Positions 38,783 through 50,125 of a DNA stretch of 64,000 nt are shown one piece after another; the stretch's first letter is position 1, and the number at the start of each line of letters is the position of its first letter. A program made the position numbers and the translations under genes. This stretch comes from Xiphydria camelus. Taxonomy: Eukaryota; Arthropoda; Insecta; Hymenoptera; Xiphydriidae. Under the pieces are notes generated by a model. It saw only the letters and a list, made by a program, of their open reading frames with translations, was not told the DNA's origin and ran no database searches. Location: positions 2,234,501-2,298,500 of the forward strand of contig OY783196.1 in the NCBI GenBank assembly GCA_963678675.1. The letters are read 5' to 3'.

Positions 38783-39143
38783 TCGCGGGGCAACTGCTTC
38801 AACGAAGGACCATTCGCGCACAAGCTTTGTTCTCGTCGTCGGGCCGCGCGATGTCCGGCTGTACACGGTACGGATTTATCGTTCGCAGTGTTATCGCGCA
38901 TCTGTGATGTATGTCATCGCGCTATGTCTGTACGCGCAATGCGAATTAGCGAGAATAGAAGTGGCTGGAAAAAAAACTATAATTCGATATCCGACGACGT
39001 CGCGGAACGTCGAGGATGAACGACGCGACGGATCAGAGAGTACCTATGTGGATAAAAATCGCCTCGCGCCACTCGTGCGGATGCGCGCGACGAGTGAAAT
39101 GTTTATTTTTCAGCAGAATTTATACGAGTCTATCATTTTGCCC

Positions 39144-39149
39144 AATAAA
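39144..39149 (+). terminator. Polyadenylation signal AATAAA of lgd
   Basis: A canonical hexamer about 360 bases past the stop. It is also roughly where the composition turns GC-rich. Confidence 0.5.
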
Positions 39150-39199
39150 TCAAAGTAGACCAACGACAACGGAGTCTCATCCTTTCCCGCGGTGCGGAG

Positions 39200-42100
39200 T
39201 CGACGAGGAGAGAGAGAGGGAGCGGAACATCGGGAGGGACAGGTGCGCGCGGCCGCGCGATGTAGTACCGCGTCTCGCTTAAATGTCTCGATCAACGCGC
39301 GCGGGAGAAGCGAGCCGCGACTAAAGCTGAATCCACGTTTCCCCGAGAACAATACGTCAGGCGAATACCGCTAACAAACTATTGTCCGATAATTGTTCGC
39401 TCGAGCCCCGCACCCGACCGCCGCAACGCCGATGCGTGTATACGTGTACGCGTACACGGCAACGCCTGGTAGAATTTCGTCGGATCGATCCTCGTCTCGC
39501 TCTCGATACGCGCGTCCGGGTTCCCAAACATTCTTCGTCCGTCCACACCGTCCCGCTCTCCGGCCGTTTTTTCCTCGCCTCCTACTCGCGACGACACCCC
39601 CGGGGGTCCACGGGCGCCCCGCGCGAGTCAATACGCGCGACCCGCGTCGTCGCCTCTCGCCTCGTGAACTCGGCGGCGTCGACCCCTGGGCGTAGCGCAA
39701 ACACTCGCGCTTGATAAAAAGCGTATCGCGCGTCGACCGGGTCCCCAAATCCGATTCACGCCAATCCACCCGTACCGCGAGAGCGTGCTCGGCGATCGAT
39801 TTCGGCGCCGTCGGAAAACAGCGGGATTTGTTTGCCAATTAGACAATTAGAAACGGGATCGCAGCCGACAGCGTCGGAGGAGCGAAAGGGTTGGGAAGGG
39901 GGAGGGGGGGGGGGGAGAATATTGTTATCGGCCGCTGGAAGAAGCGCGGCGAGCGAATTACACGGTCCGGTGCGGAGTATTTGCCGAGCGTACCAGCTCG
40001 GGTTGTGTTGACCTTTTAGCTCGCGGTAGCAGCGGGCTGCCGGGAATCCGCGTGCAAATTAACGATGTTTGCCCTCGACCCTTTGCCCGTCCCGGGTTCA
40101 TCCCCCCTCCCCTCTCTTCGCGGCGATTTCTCGCTCCCACAACCGCGTACTCTCCACCCCCCGCGATACCGTGCATCGACTGCGTTTCCGTTCGGCGAAA
40201 CGGTGTCACCGCGGACGCGATTTTTGCGCGCGAGACCGGCCGGGTTAGGGGGTTCGCGCGCGCGCGCGGGATCGAGCGATAACCTACGGCTCGCGGAACC
40301 GCGCGTACGAGGCGACCGTTCTTCGGTTTATTATTCGTCTCAAAGTGCAACAATGTCGCGGTGCGCCCGCCGACTGTTGTCGATCCAATTAGAGACGACG
40401 CGATAAAGTTACTCGGCGCGAACCCGATAAGCGATAACGAGCCACACCACGGGCCTGCACGCGAGACTCGCACACGCTCTCGTCGCCGGATAAGCATTTT
40501 TTTTTTCGCGAGCGCGCGCGCGCGCGCGCGCGATCCGCTTAGCAACGACGAATCGGAAACGGGTCGATGGATTCGCGCTTTCCGCCGAATACCGGCTGCC
40601 CGCGGCGGGGGTGCCGGGCGTCGAATGTCGCGAATACATTTCGACGAAGCGACGCGCGCGAGATATTGTACTCTCTCGCGCCACGCGGCCGCACCGACAA
40701 TACGTACACGTGTGCGGCAGGGATAGGTACTACCTACCCTCCGCTCTTTCCGTCGCGAGCGTTCTGCGATTTTTCTTCGCGTCGTGCCACGGGACGGACT
40801 CTCCGGTTACGCCGCGTTTAAACTGCTTATTCGGCACACGGCCGGATGTAACGTCACTGGAGGCCGCGCGCGCGCGCGCGTGCTGATCGCGGATGCCAGA
40901 GATGCGACCCGACACCCGCGAATCTTCTGCCTTGGCGCGAAGCGAGGAAACCCCGATCGGCGGCGTCGAAGCGAAGAAAAACGGTATTGCCGTTTATCGC
41001 GCGTGACGCGAAAATACGGAGAAGCGCGTGCACGCGCGTACGCACACACCCGCGTGCGCCCTCCCCTCTGCGCGTCGTACGAGCCGAACGCGAGATAGCG
41101 CTTCTTTTCCTCGCGTTCAACATTGTTGCGATCTACATTGTACGAAGGTCGTCGAGTCGAGCACGCGCGTCGCTCACTGGCGCGACCTCCCCCGACGTCG
41201 GAGTCGTTCGCGGACGCGCCACGAGTCCAGAGCCCGAGGGGCTACACACATCGATACACGAAGACACATACAATGTGTGTACGTTGTAATATCCGCCGGT
41301 CGCAGTCCGCGATTTCGTTCGCTCTCTCCTACGTTTCTCGAAGACGCGAGAGATCGAGATCGATGCTCGTCCAAATATCAGCGAGAATATCAGCCCTTCG
41401 CGCTCTCCGAAGATATCCCAAGTCCTTCGGACATCGCCGGAGGGCGAGGCATACGCTCGTCTCTCGATCTTATCCGCGGCGGATCGCAAGAAGCGATATA
41501 AAAAGTGCCGGGCGGGGGTGGGAGCCGTTAAATTTAATAGCCGGCGAAGGGAACGGGCGATTCTTACGGGGTGAGCAGCCCGTTCGCCCGGCTTCTCCTC
41601 GTCCCTGAAACAATAAAGCGTCGCCATTAATAACGCCGTCCTGGTGACAAATACGGCGGGACTTCCGGCGCGGTCCGGACGCCGCTTGATGCGCCCGCTT
41701 CCGGCGGCCCGCTATTCGTCTCCCCGCGCGTGCGATCGGTCATCTTTGATTCGCCCGCGGATAGCGAGTCGCGAGAATTCCGATCGAATTCGCGAAAGGG
41801 TGTCTCCGCGCCGGATACATTGTATGCGAGATTCGTCCCGACGGCAAACCGGAACGACCGAATCGCCGTGCGGCGCGGGGTTTTGTCACTAATCGCGGCT
41901 GAAATTGGGAGTCGTAAATACGGCGGATCGATTGTTTCCAGGCCCGATACACGACGATGATCCGAGAATAATTGGGGAGGAATGGCAAACAGATCAGTGT
42001 CCCCGAGCGCGCGCGCGCCCTCGCTCTACTTCATTGTCGTCGGCCGTTGTCACGCGCGCCCGCCCGCCCGCCCCCGCCCGCGACGAACGGGCGTCTCGAC

Positions 42101-42210
42101 GATCCGTCAACAAATGACTGCGGGATTATCCGCGTCGAACGCTCTTCTCGCGAACGAATCGCGGCGATGTCATTTCGCCGGGGGATCTCACCGATACGGA
42201 ATCCGCGGGA
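39200..42210. other. GC- and CpG-rich non-coding DNA
   Basis: No supported gene. The DNA is very rich in CG and GC dinucleotides, with a G run at about 39900-39915 and alternating CG tracts at about 40257-40270, 40510-40532 and 40866-40880. The many open frames on both strands are Arg/Ala/Pro-rich, as expected by chance when stop codons are rare. Confidence 0.6.
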
Positions 42211-42216
42211 CCGATA

Positions 42217-42976
42217 GGGGGAGGTTAGGGGGAGGTTACACGTTCAGTCTTCGACCTTGGATTGATGGTAGACTGACAGTCTGTATTTAAAGTAATGGAA
42301 TATCCGTCAGTTCGATCCATCAGTCAACGCATTTACACGATCAGTTTTTCGTCAGTTCAGTCCATGTGACTGTGGTAATACTGATGCCAGACTGAGCGTG
42401 TAACCTCCCCCTTACACGCTCAGTCCGGCATCAGTTCAGTCTTCGACCTTGATCACGAATTGATTGACGGCAGACTGATGGGCCGCGAACGACGTTTACA
42501 CTATCATTCAGACTGATGCCAGTCATAATTGTGAACGCGACAAGTGTGAAACGTTTTGTACCTACATAAAAACGATGGATCGCAATAAGGCAAAAGCTGC
42601 TATTGCAATAATAAGAGCTTTGGCTCTTAAAAAACGTTATAAAAGGAAACGACGGACTAAAGAATAGCTACTGAAAAGAGATTTATATACACATTTGAAA
42701 TTACTGAGTGAATTATGAGATACACAGGAGGAAGAGGACTACGCACATTATATTCGAATGAAAGATGTGTGTGCTTTGAAAACAACTCGTTGAAGATGGT
42801 TAAACCATACTTGACTTTCGTCATGGACAGACTGATGAAATACAGAAAAATATTTGAATACCTATCCGCGTCAGTCCGGTCCATCGGTCAACGGCATTTA
42901 CACGATCACTTTTTCGTCAGTTCAGTCCATGACTGTTGTCATACTGATGCCACAGACTGAGCGTGTAACCTCCCCC
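42217..42976. mobile_element. PIF/Harbinger-type transposon with transposase remnant
   Basis: The outer element begins GGGGGAGGTTA and ends TAACCTCCCCC. Just inside the termini both ends carry CACGCTCAGTC or its complement. It contains a broken transposase start at 42575-42667 (MDRNKAKAAIAIIRALALKK, then a Lys/Arg run and a stop). Downstream pieces are KRDLYTHLKLLSEL and, after another stop and a frame change, EEEDYAHYIRM and LKMVKPYLT. These resemble the N-terminal part of Harbinger transposases. The DDE domain is missing, so the copy is dead. A second copy interrupts the left terminal repeat. Confidence 0.7.
42228..42411. mobile_element. 184-bp Harbinger MITE nested in the outer element, TTA duplication
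   Basis: The inner copy starts GGGGGAGGTTACACGTTCAG and ends in the complement GACTGAGCGTGTAACCTCCC plus CC. It is flanked on both sides by TTA (42225-42227 and 42412-42414), the classic PIF/Harbinger target. Removing it would rejoin GGGGGAGG-TTA-CACGCTCAG, that is, the terminal repeat of the outer element. Confidence 0.8.
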
Positions 42977-43660
42977 TGATCGGGGCCGCGGCTCGATGTG
43001 ACGCGATACGATTTTTCTCGCGACCTCGGACACCGAGAGCGAATTTCGCGCGACTCGTAGGTGCGGGACGACCCGGCGGCCGTACCTACGAGAAACACGG
43101 CCCGACGGCGGGCTCTGGGCTGGTAGGTATCGATGCGCGGGCTGGCAAAGCGGCCGTGCCAGCTCAGCACTCTCCCTCGTTCCTCCTCTCCTGCCTCCCG
43201 CCACCCTTCGCTCTGCCGCCGTCGTCCTACAGTCTCCGCGTTTCGGCTTCTATTCGTCCTCGAACTTCTCGCGCGGAGCCGTTCGGAACGAATCGCGGCG
43301 AGGGAAACGCGGAGTTTCCGCTTCGACGTCCGAGACTCGTCGCGATATCCGAGCGGAAACCGAAAGCAAAGTTTGCTGGCTAGAGAGAGAGAGAGAGAGA
43401 GAGATACGATCGCGATCCACCCGTGAACTCTTGCCCCGATTCCGATGTGTACGCGATCCTACCTACTTTTTTCCGAGATCACATCTCAATCCCGCGCGTC
43501 AATATGTGGGTTATCGGTTCACGGGTATATCGCGAGCGCAGTTCGGAGACGAGGAGGAAGCTGTGCGTCGCGGAGTCGATCACTCGGAGGGGTTCGACGC
43601 GAACGGAATCGCGGTTCGCCGTCGGGAGGAAGCTGTGCGTCGCTGACAAAGTAGAGATGA
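42977..43660. other. GC-rich non-coding DNA with (GA)n tract
   Basis: No gene supported. A (GA)n tract lies at about 43383-43405. GAGGAAGCTGTGCGTCGC occurs at about 43553 and again at about 43626, a short direct repeat. Confidence 0.5.
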
Positions 43661-43689
43661 TTCGCGACGGAAGTAGTTCGATTCGAACG

Positions 43690-44770
43690 AGAGTGTCGCG
43701 ATATCTACTCGTCGATATTTTTTTTTTCGATGAATCGGAATCTCCGGAATCGAGCTCTCGGCCATCCTATTCGATGTGTATCACTTCCCGTTTGATTTCA
43801 AAAATCAGCGATTTATCGGGACAGATAAAGGCACGCCGAGATATCGACGATTTTCCGCGAGGAAGAAACATTTCTCGCGCATTGAATCGCCGGTATCTCG
43901 CGGTTCCTGTAAAAGATTTGTATTCGATAACCCATGACTTTCGTAATCGACGCGAAAAAATACACAAGACTGGGTTGATCGAGCGATTGATTCCGGAGAT
44001 TTCGATTTTTTAAATTTTTCGCGAAAATCGAAATCTTTGGAATCGATTGCTCGACCGTCCCATCTTGTGTATTTTTTCGCGCTGATTCCGAAAATAACCG
44101 ATATATTGAGAAAATCTCAAAAGAAAATCGAGATATTGGTAATTTTATGGATGGAAAAATAATTTTATCAACGTAAAAACGCTGATATCTTAGATTTCCC
44201 TTCAGATATCGACCAGATAACCGTGATTTTCGTAATAAGCGCAAAAAATTACACGAGACGGGGTGGTTGAGCGATTGATTCCGGAGATTTCGATTTTTTT
44301 AATTTTTCGCGAAAATCGAAATCTTTGGAATCGATCGCTCAACTGACCCATCTCATGTATTTTTTCGCGCTGATTACGAAAATCACGGTTATCTGGTCGA
44401 TATCTCTGAGGAACTATGAGATATCGGCGATTCGATGGACTAACGTTTTTTTTCTCCACAGAAAATCATCGATATCTCGGTGATCCTTTGACATTTGACC
44501 GATTGATCCGGTATTTTTGGAATCAGCGTGAAAAAATACACAAGATTTCGGAGATTTCGATTTCAATTTTTCGCGAAAATCGAAAACTCTTGCTTATCAT
44601 TTCGTGTTTATTCCGAAAAAATTGATTCATCGAGCAAATCTCAAAGGAACTATGGGATGTCAACGATTTTATGCGCGAGAAAATGTTTAGCTCGCGCTAA
44701 GTCATCGATATCTCGGTGCTTCTTCGAGATGTCCCCGATAAATCGATGATTTTCATAATCAGCTTAAAGT
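43690..44770. repeat. Array of long palindromic repeats
   Basis: An AT-rich island of repeated palindromic units. The clearest arms read GATTCCGGAGATTTCGATTT and come back as AAATCGAAATCTTTGGAATC. Centres lie near 44015 and 44305, with a shorter copy near 44570. Around the 44305 centre, pairing extends outward through TACACGAG/CTCATGTA and CGACCAGATAACCGTGATTT (about 44208) to its complement near 44393, giving arms of about 90-100 bp. Units are spaced about 290 bp apart. No termini of a known transposon class were recognised. Confidence 0.65.
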
Positions 44771-45209
44771 GACGGGATGATCGAGAGCTGAATTCCAGAG
44801 AGATTTCGACTTTTGCGAATCACCGAAGGGGAAGATACGAATAAACATTTTTTCCTTCTCATTTCCCTCTCTTTTGACAAAATATCATAGGTTTTCATAC
44901 AAAACTTGTAAAAACCCCGTAGAATCCCCATGAAAATTTGATGTCTTTTGACACGGCAATTTCGGATAGCCACTGATAAAAATCCGAGAGGGATGAGAAG
45001 AAGAATGTATTGAATTCCACGTATAGCTGTTGAAGCGGATAAAATCTTGTAACGTTCTGTCACGGATTTCTATTTTCTTTACGGAATCCTATTTGTTGTC
45101 AGTTACGCGTGGAATCCAATGAATTCCTATTCGGTCCTTCTCAAAATTTGTCTAGTGCACTGTGAAGAAAAGTTGGTATTTTTAATATATTCTTATGTAG
45201 ATCTTTTCT

Positions 45210-45277
45210 CCAATACGTGATTATGAAAATTAATATATTTCGAAGTACGTCTACTAATTTTCATAATCACGTATTGG
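45210..45277. repeat. Short inverted repeat, 23-bp arms
   Basis: CCAATACGTGATTATGAAAA at about 45210 returns as TTTTCATAATCACGTATTGG at about 45258. The spacer is about 22 bp. It adjoins the MITE at 45294. Confidence 0.6.
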
Positions 45278-45293
45278 ATAAAAGCTCAATATA

Positions 45294-45564
45294 CAATTGA
45301 AGGGCTTATTGGAAAAACGCGACAAGCCACACTCTGTTAAAAAATAAACAGTTTACTTTGTAGTAGTCCCCTGCATTTTTTTTTTTCATACTTTAAAATT
45401 ACCTATAGACGTTAATATATGAGCTCGAGTACATCTGTTTAAAACACTGTTTGGTTATATTAATCAGATATGCATTTTACAGATTTTCTTGAAACTTCAA
45501 AGCTCGTCTTCTCAATAAAATGATTTTGCGGCTTGTCGCGCTTTTCCAATAAGCCCTTCAATTG
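45294..45564. mobile_element. MITE with about 37-bp terminal inverted repeats
   Basis: The left end begins CAATTGAAGGGCTTATTGGA and continues as AAAACGCGACAAGCC. The right end is the reverse complement with about two mismatches. Length is 271 bp. There is no coding capacity. A target duplication is not obvious, so the class is unassigned. Confidence 0.75.
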
Positions 45565-47256
45565 CACATTAAATTTGAGTACAAATTTTCTCTACAAAAT
45601 CTTTTCAACACAGGATTCGCCCGTACACCCGAACGACTTTCTATTCGACGTCCTTGATTTCGTTCGCGTCCCGCGATCGCGCACCGCGTGTAGGTACGCG
45701 CGACGGACGGCCGTGTGGGATCGCAGCGTCGGCGAATTCCTCGGCCGTCAAATGGCCGATCTCATACGGACGTCTCCGCTCTATTCCGGGAGAGGGGGAA
45801 CGGTGTCGCGACTCTACCCGTCCGCGCCCCCGTCTAGACCGTCGAAATTCCGTCGGATCCGGACACTGCGACGGCTCTCCGTCGGAGCACGGAAACGTAT
45901 AAAGCTTTCAACCTCTCTCGATCTCCTCGTCGATTACGAATCTCTCGAGGAAAGTTCGCGGCTCTCTCGCCGTTTATCACAGCCGATCTTGGATCGGCGT
46001 TATACGAGCTCTCGCGAGAGAGCGAATCTTCCCGCAGTCCGCACGCATACGTCTCGCCTCCTCCACGCGTACACGATGCACATTCGCGATAGGTGCGCGG
46101 CGTCCCACCACCACCACCACCGCCGCCACCTTCGACGCATCTGCCCCCGCGACGCGGCGCGAGCGCGAAAAGAGGGTGAGAAGAGCGGCGCGTATCCGGG
46201 AGAAGGCAAATTTGATATTCATGAAGCATTTTAAAGTCCCGACGTTCCGCGGAAATCTGGTACGAAGCGTCGCCACTCCACCTTGCGCGAGGATACGCGC
46301 TCGGGGGACGACTCGTATCCGGAGAGATGTATCCATTTAGATGCGACCCCGCGATTCGCGCGACGCTCTACGCGTATACCCATCGTGCGTTCCGCCGATG
46401 CCTCTGCGCGAAGAGAGCCGCGATGAAATTAGATGCGAACGACCGGGAGAGGCGAGCCGATCGTCGATCAGCGCTCCGGGAGCGGCCCCTGCGCGCGGCC
46501 GACCCGTCCTACGGCGGTGCGAGTTTTTCGACATTCGGTAGGCCGATACGCGCGTAAGCCGGGTGTCGTTTCGAAATCCGTTTTCGGCCGACTCTTCCCG
46601 CCGGACGGCTAATTGTCGAGGGAAGAGCGCGCTCGCGCGCTGCCGACGAAACTGTCGGCGGCGAAGCGACGTAGGGATCTCCACCTGCAGCCCTCCGCGT
46701 CGTGACGACTCCTCGTCGCGGTGCCGATCGAATTCGACGAAGGAAGATGACGAAACCGCAGCGACGAACACGCGGGTACTTATAGGTATCGATTCGCCTA
46801 GCGGAGTCCCTCGTTCTCGCGAACCGGCGGAAATCCTTATTTCGTACGTCGCATTTCATCCGGATCGCGCGACGGGGGGTTCAATTAACGACGCCTTACT
46901 CGCCCCCCCCCAATCCCGGAGCCGCGGCGGCGGTATACCATGCCGTCCCCCTCGACAAATTGAAAGCCGGAAAAAAAAGAAAAGTGCGCGATCTCGCGCG
47001 CGCGCGCGGGGGTGAAAAATTATAATAACGACTCCAAAAATTAACGTCCCATCCAGCGCGAGGTTCTGCCTCCCGCGCGATAGGGTTTCGCGGCGGGGGT
47101 GGTTTCGCGGGCGAAGTGGGGGATGGCCAATGGCGGTACACGACGGTTTCCACCAATCGGCCGACTCATTCGCGAGGGCCGGCTGTCGCGGACCACACCT
47201 ACCGCGAATTGACGTCACGCGCGGCGCCCGGCGTCCCGTGCACCACCGCCGCGCGC

Positions 47257-47287
<31 letters not shown>

Positions 47288-47928
47288 TCTCGCCTTCGCG
47301 GACCGCAGTTATCACTCTGACGGCGTATCAATCGCGCCGCGCGATAGTGCCGCTCGACGGCGTTGCATCGTTCAGCGCTCGCGCGCGGGGGATTGTTTCT
47401 CCGAAATTCGAGGGAGTCGATTGCGCGTTCGGTTGGCGCGTTTCCCGGCGACGATCGCGATCGCCGATAGCTGTCGTATTTTACGCGAGTGTCCAGCCAT
47501 ACTATTTTGTCTCTCGGTGAACGAAAAAAAGGGGGGCGAGAGGGGCACAGTGATCACCGAGGTGAACCCGAAAAATGCGCGAATCTTCCGGGTCTCCCGC
47601 GGGTGCGCGACAGTGTACTCGTCGACCGGTCTGACTCCGGACGCCTACCCCGCGACAATCCTCGCGGTCGAGAGCCGCGCCCCCGTGATCGGGTTCGCGA
47701 TCGCGACGTGACCGCGGCGCCGGATCGAGCGCCGAGGAAGCGGCGGCATCAGCGGCGCGCGCGACGTATCCAACGGTGACGGGCTGTCCGGGTGACGGTA
47801 GCGACGGCGGCGGTGGCCAGGAGGGTGGCGGATGCGGTGAAGAATCCCTCCCGTATGCCGCGGCAGTGGCGGAAGCGGTAGAGGCGGTGGAGACGAGGGA
47901 GGCGAAGGTTGCGATCGACGAGGTCAAG
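45565..47928. promoter_or_regulatory. Upstream region and 5' UTR of traffic jam
   Basis: GC-rich DNA with a CAC/CCG-rich tract (about 46105-46130) and (CCG)n (about 47260-47290). From 47689 to 47928 the frame leading into the traffic jam ATG has no stop but also no ATG. I see no separate gene. The many open frames are composition artefacts. Confidence 0.45.
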
Positions 47929-49611
47929 ATGGAAGCGGAGGACCACCTTCCGTCCCTCGAGCGGGAATACGTGCAGGGGTTCGATCTCAATCAGCTCGAT
48001 CTGGCCGACGTGAAGCGAGAGGTGAGTCCGCTCTCCGCCGCGGTCTCGCGCCGCGCCGCGCCTCCCCGACTCGCGCGCGTAATCCGCGAAACCGCGACTA
48101 CGGATGTTGCAGGTGCGCCTGGGCTCGCCGTCGGTGATGGTGAGCGGCGGGAGCGTGGTGCAGCTGCATCAGGGTCAAGTGCCCGTGACCGGTCTCGCTC
48201 TCGCACCGCTCACCCCTCCGGCTCACGAGCTGGAGCAACAACCCCATCCTCTCTACGGACAGCCGCACATACAAGTGCAGCACGGCGTCCTGGTGAAGGC
48301 GCCGCCGGGCGCCGCTTCCCACCTGACGACCCTCTCGCACCCCGGCACGCCGCCCGATACCCCGCCGGTCTCGGCGTCGCCGCCGCCGCCGCCGCCGCCA
48401 CCGCCGCCGCACTCGTCCGCGTCGTCCTCGTCGCTGCACCTCCATCGCGGTGAACGCGATCATCGAGAGCGCGGCGGCGGCGGCGGTCTCCTGCCGCACA
48501 TTCAACAGTCCGCGGGACACGTCGGGGTGCAGCACGATGACATGCAAGCGGTGCACGGGTCCGCGGGTGGCATGGGCTGGCTCGCGCAGTCCCTCAGGCA
48601 GGAGGCGCCGCTCGATCTGAGGCCCCACTGTCCCCAGGAGCAGACGCCGGAACCGCATCCGGAGCCGTGGACGCCGTCGCACCATCACTATCAGGAGCAG
48701 CAACACATAGCGCGACATCATTCACGACACCCCGGTGAGTGTTGGCGGCCGCCGCGGCGCGATACGCGCTTCTCGCACCGACGCGCGATCGAGACGGACT
48801 CACCGATTCCTGTGCAGGTGGTTACATCACGGTAGCGGGTCACATCGAGTACTATGGAAGCGGCGGCGGCGGTGGCGGCGGCGGAATGCTTCCCGCGGGC
48901 GGCGGCATGATGCAGGGGATGGACGACAGCATGCAGGGGATGTCGATGCAACCCGGGCGACCGATGAGCGTGTGCTCGGTGAGCTCCTGCGGGGCCGGCG
49001 GGCCGAGCCCCGTTCACCGCTCCGGGAACGGTCACTACTCCGGTTGCGGCGGTCCCGCGAGCCTCCAGGACGAGCTGATGAACGACGACCTGCTCATGTC
49101 CCTCTCGGTTCGCGAGCTGAACAAACGTCTCCACGGCTGCCCGCGGGACGAGGTGAGTGAGGTCTCTCTCTCTCTCTCTCTCTCTTTCTCTTTTTCTCGA
49201 TCTCTCGATCTCTTCCCGCCACGCATTCGCGCGCGAGCGTCGCTTCGGGCCGTTCACAGTAGCAGCACCCGCTCCCCCGATCCAGCCGCGATCCTGATCT
49301 CGGTCCTCTCGCTCCCGTTTGCGAAGGTGGTGCGGCTCAAGCAGAAGCGACGCACCCTCAAGAACCGGGGTTACGCGCAAAACTGCCGCAGCAAGCGGCT
49401 GCAGCAGCGTCAGGTGCTGGAGACGACGAACAAGAACCTCGAGAACGACCTGCAACGCTTGAAGATCGAGCTGAATCGGATGCAGCAGGAGCGCGACCTG
49501 TACAAGCAGCGATACGAGATTCTCAGATCCAGACAGAACGGTCACCATCACGCTCACCATCAGCAACCGCCTCCGCCGCCGCAGCCAACGGCGTCTCAAC
49601 AGCAACAGCAT

Positions 49612-49646
<35 letters not shown>

Positions 49647-49689
49647 ACACCATCAACCGGCACCGGCCAGCCCCGAGGTATATCTGTGA
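47929..49689 (+). CDS. tj: Large Maf bZIP transcription factor traffic jam
   Basis: Large Maf factors bind TGCTGAC-type sites as dimers. In flies traffic jam controls gonad soma and neuron identity. Four exons: 47929-48021, 48113-48734, 48818-49152 and 49327-49689, giving 470 residues. The N-terminus holds the large-Maf activation motif (EREYVQGFDLNQLDLADVKR). The middle is Pro-, His- and Gly-rich. The Maf extended homology region (LSVRELNKRLHGCPRDE) ends exon 3, and exon 4 starts with the basic region (RRTLKNRGYAQNCRSKRLQQ) followed by a leucine zipper. The C-terminus has His-rich and poly-Gln runs (CAG tract, about 49600-49650). Intron 3 (174 nt) has no in-frame stop and includes a (CT)n tract. 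The ATG at 47929 gives a family-like start, although the frame is open further upstream without an ATG. Confidence 0.92.
49600..49651 (+). repeat. CAG/CAA repeat encoding poly-Gln in traffic jam
   Basis: A mostly CAG run with CAA and CAT interruptions, coding for Gln and some His after the leucine zipper. It is likely to vary in length between individuals. Confidence 0.85.
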
Positions 49690-50072
49690 CATCGACAGCG
49701 CCGAGGAGGCGCTTGCTGGACGTGAAGAAGCTTCTCGTTTCGTCGACGCGTCGGCCGCCGCGCGATGCGGTGAGTAAGAATCGATCGGCGTGAACGCGAA
49801 CGTCCAGCCTTGCAGGGCCGATCTCGGCGATCGTAGGCGCGCGCGTGCGCTTTCTCTTGTCTCTCGTATCTCCAATTGTAAATTCGCGATTCGTGTACAA
49901 ACCGTTTCTTCTTCCTTTCTTCGTTGAATCTCATCGCGGAAGCCGTCGACGGACGTCGTCCGCCGGTTCGACGGCACACACCCGTCGTCGCTTCGTCGGC
50001 GGCGATCGCGCGCGAAGACGTTCCATACGATTCCCGTTATATATCGTCCGATCTGTACATAAAATGATTATA

Positions 50073-50117
50073 CCTATTATTATTATTATTATTATTGTCA
50101 TATGATTATTATTATTA
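50073..50117 (+). repeat. (ATT)n repeat in the traffic jam 3' UTR
   Basis: A run of ATT units, broken once by GTCATATG, a few bases before the AATAAA at 50120. Confidence 0.8.
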
Positions 50118-50119
50118 CA

Positions 50120-50125
50120 AATAAA
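50120..50125 (+). terminator. Candidate polyadenylation signal of traffic jam
   Basis: An AATAAA about 430 bases past the stop, the first canonical hexamer in the 3' region. Confidence 0.5.

Noticed and set aside
39371..41627. Many long open frames (100-195 codons) on both strands
   Set aside because: All six frames are open with Arg/Ala/Pro-rich products, as expected in CG-rich DNA with few stop codons.
45533..46234. 233-codon open frame on plus
   Set aside because: It begins inside a MITE terminus and runs into GC-rich DNA. Its composition is Arg/Ser-rich with no domain.
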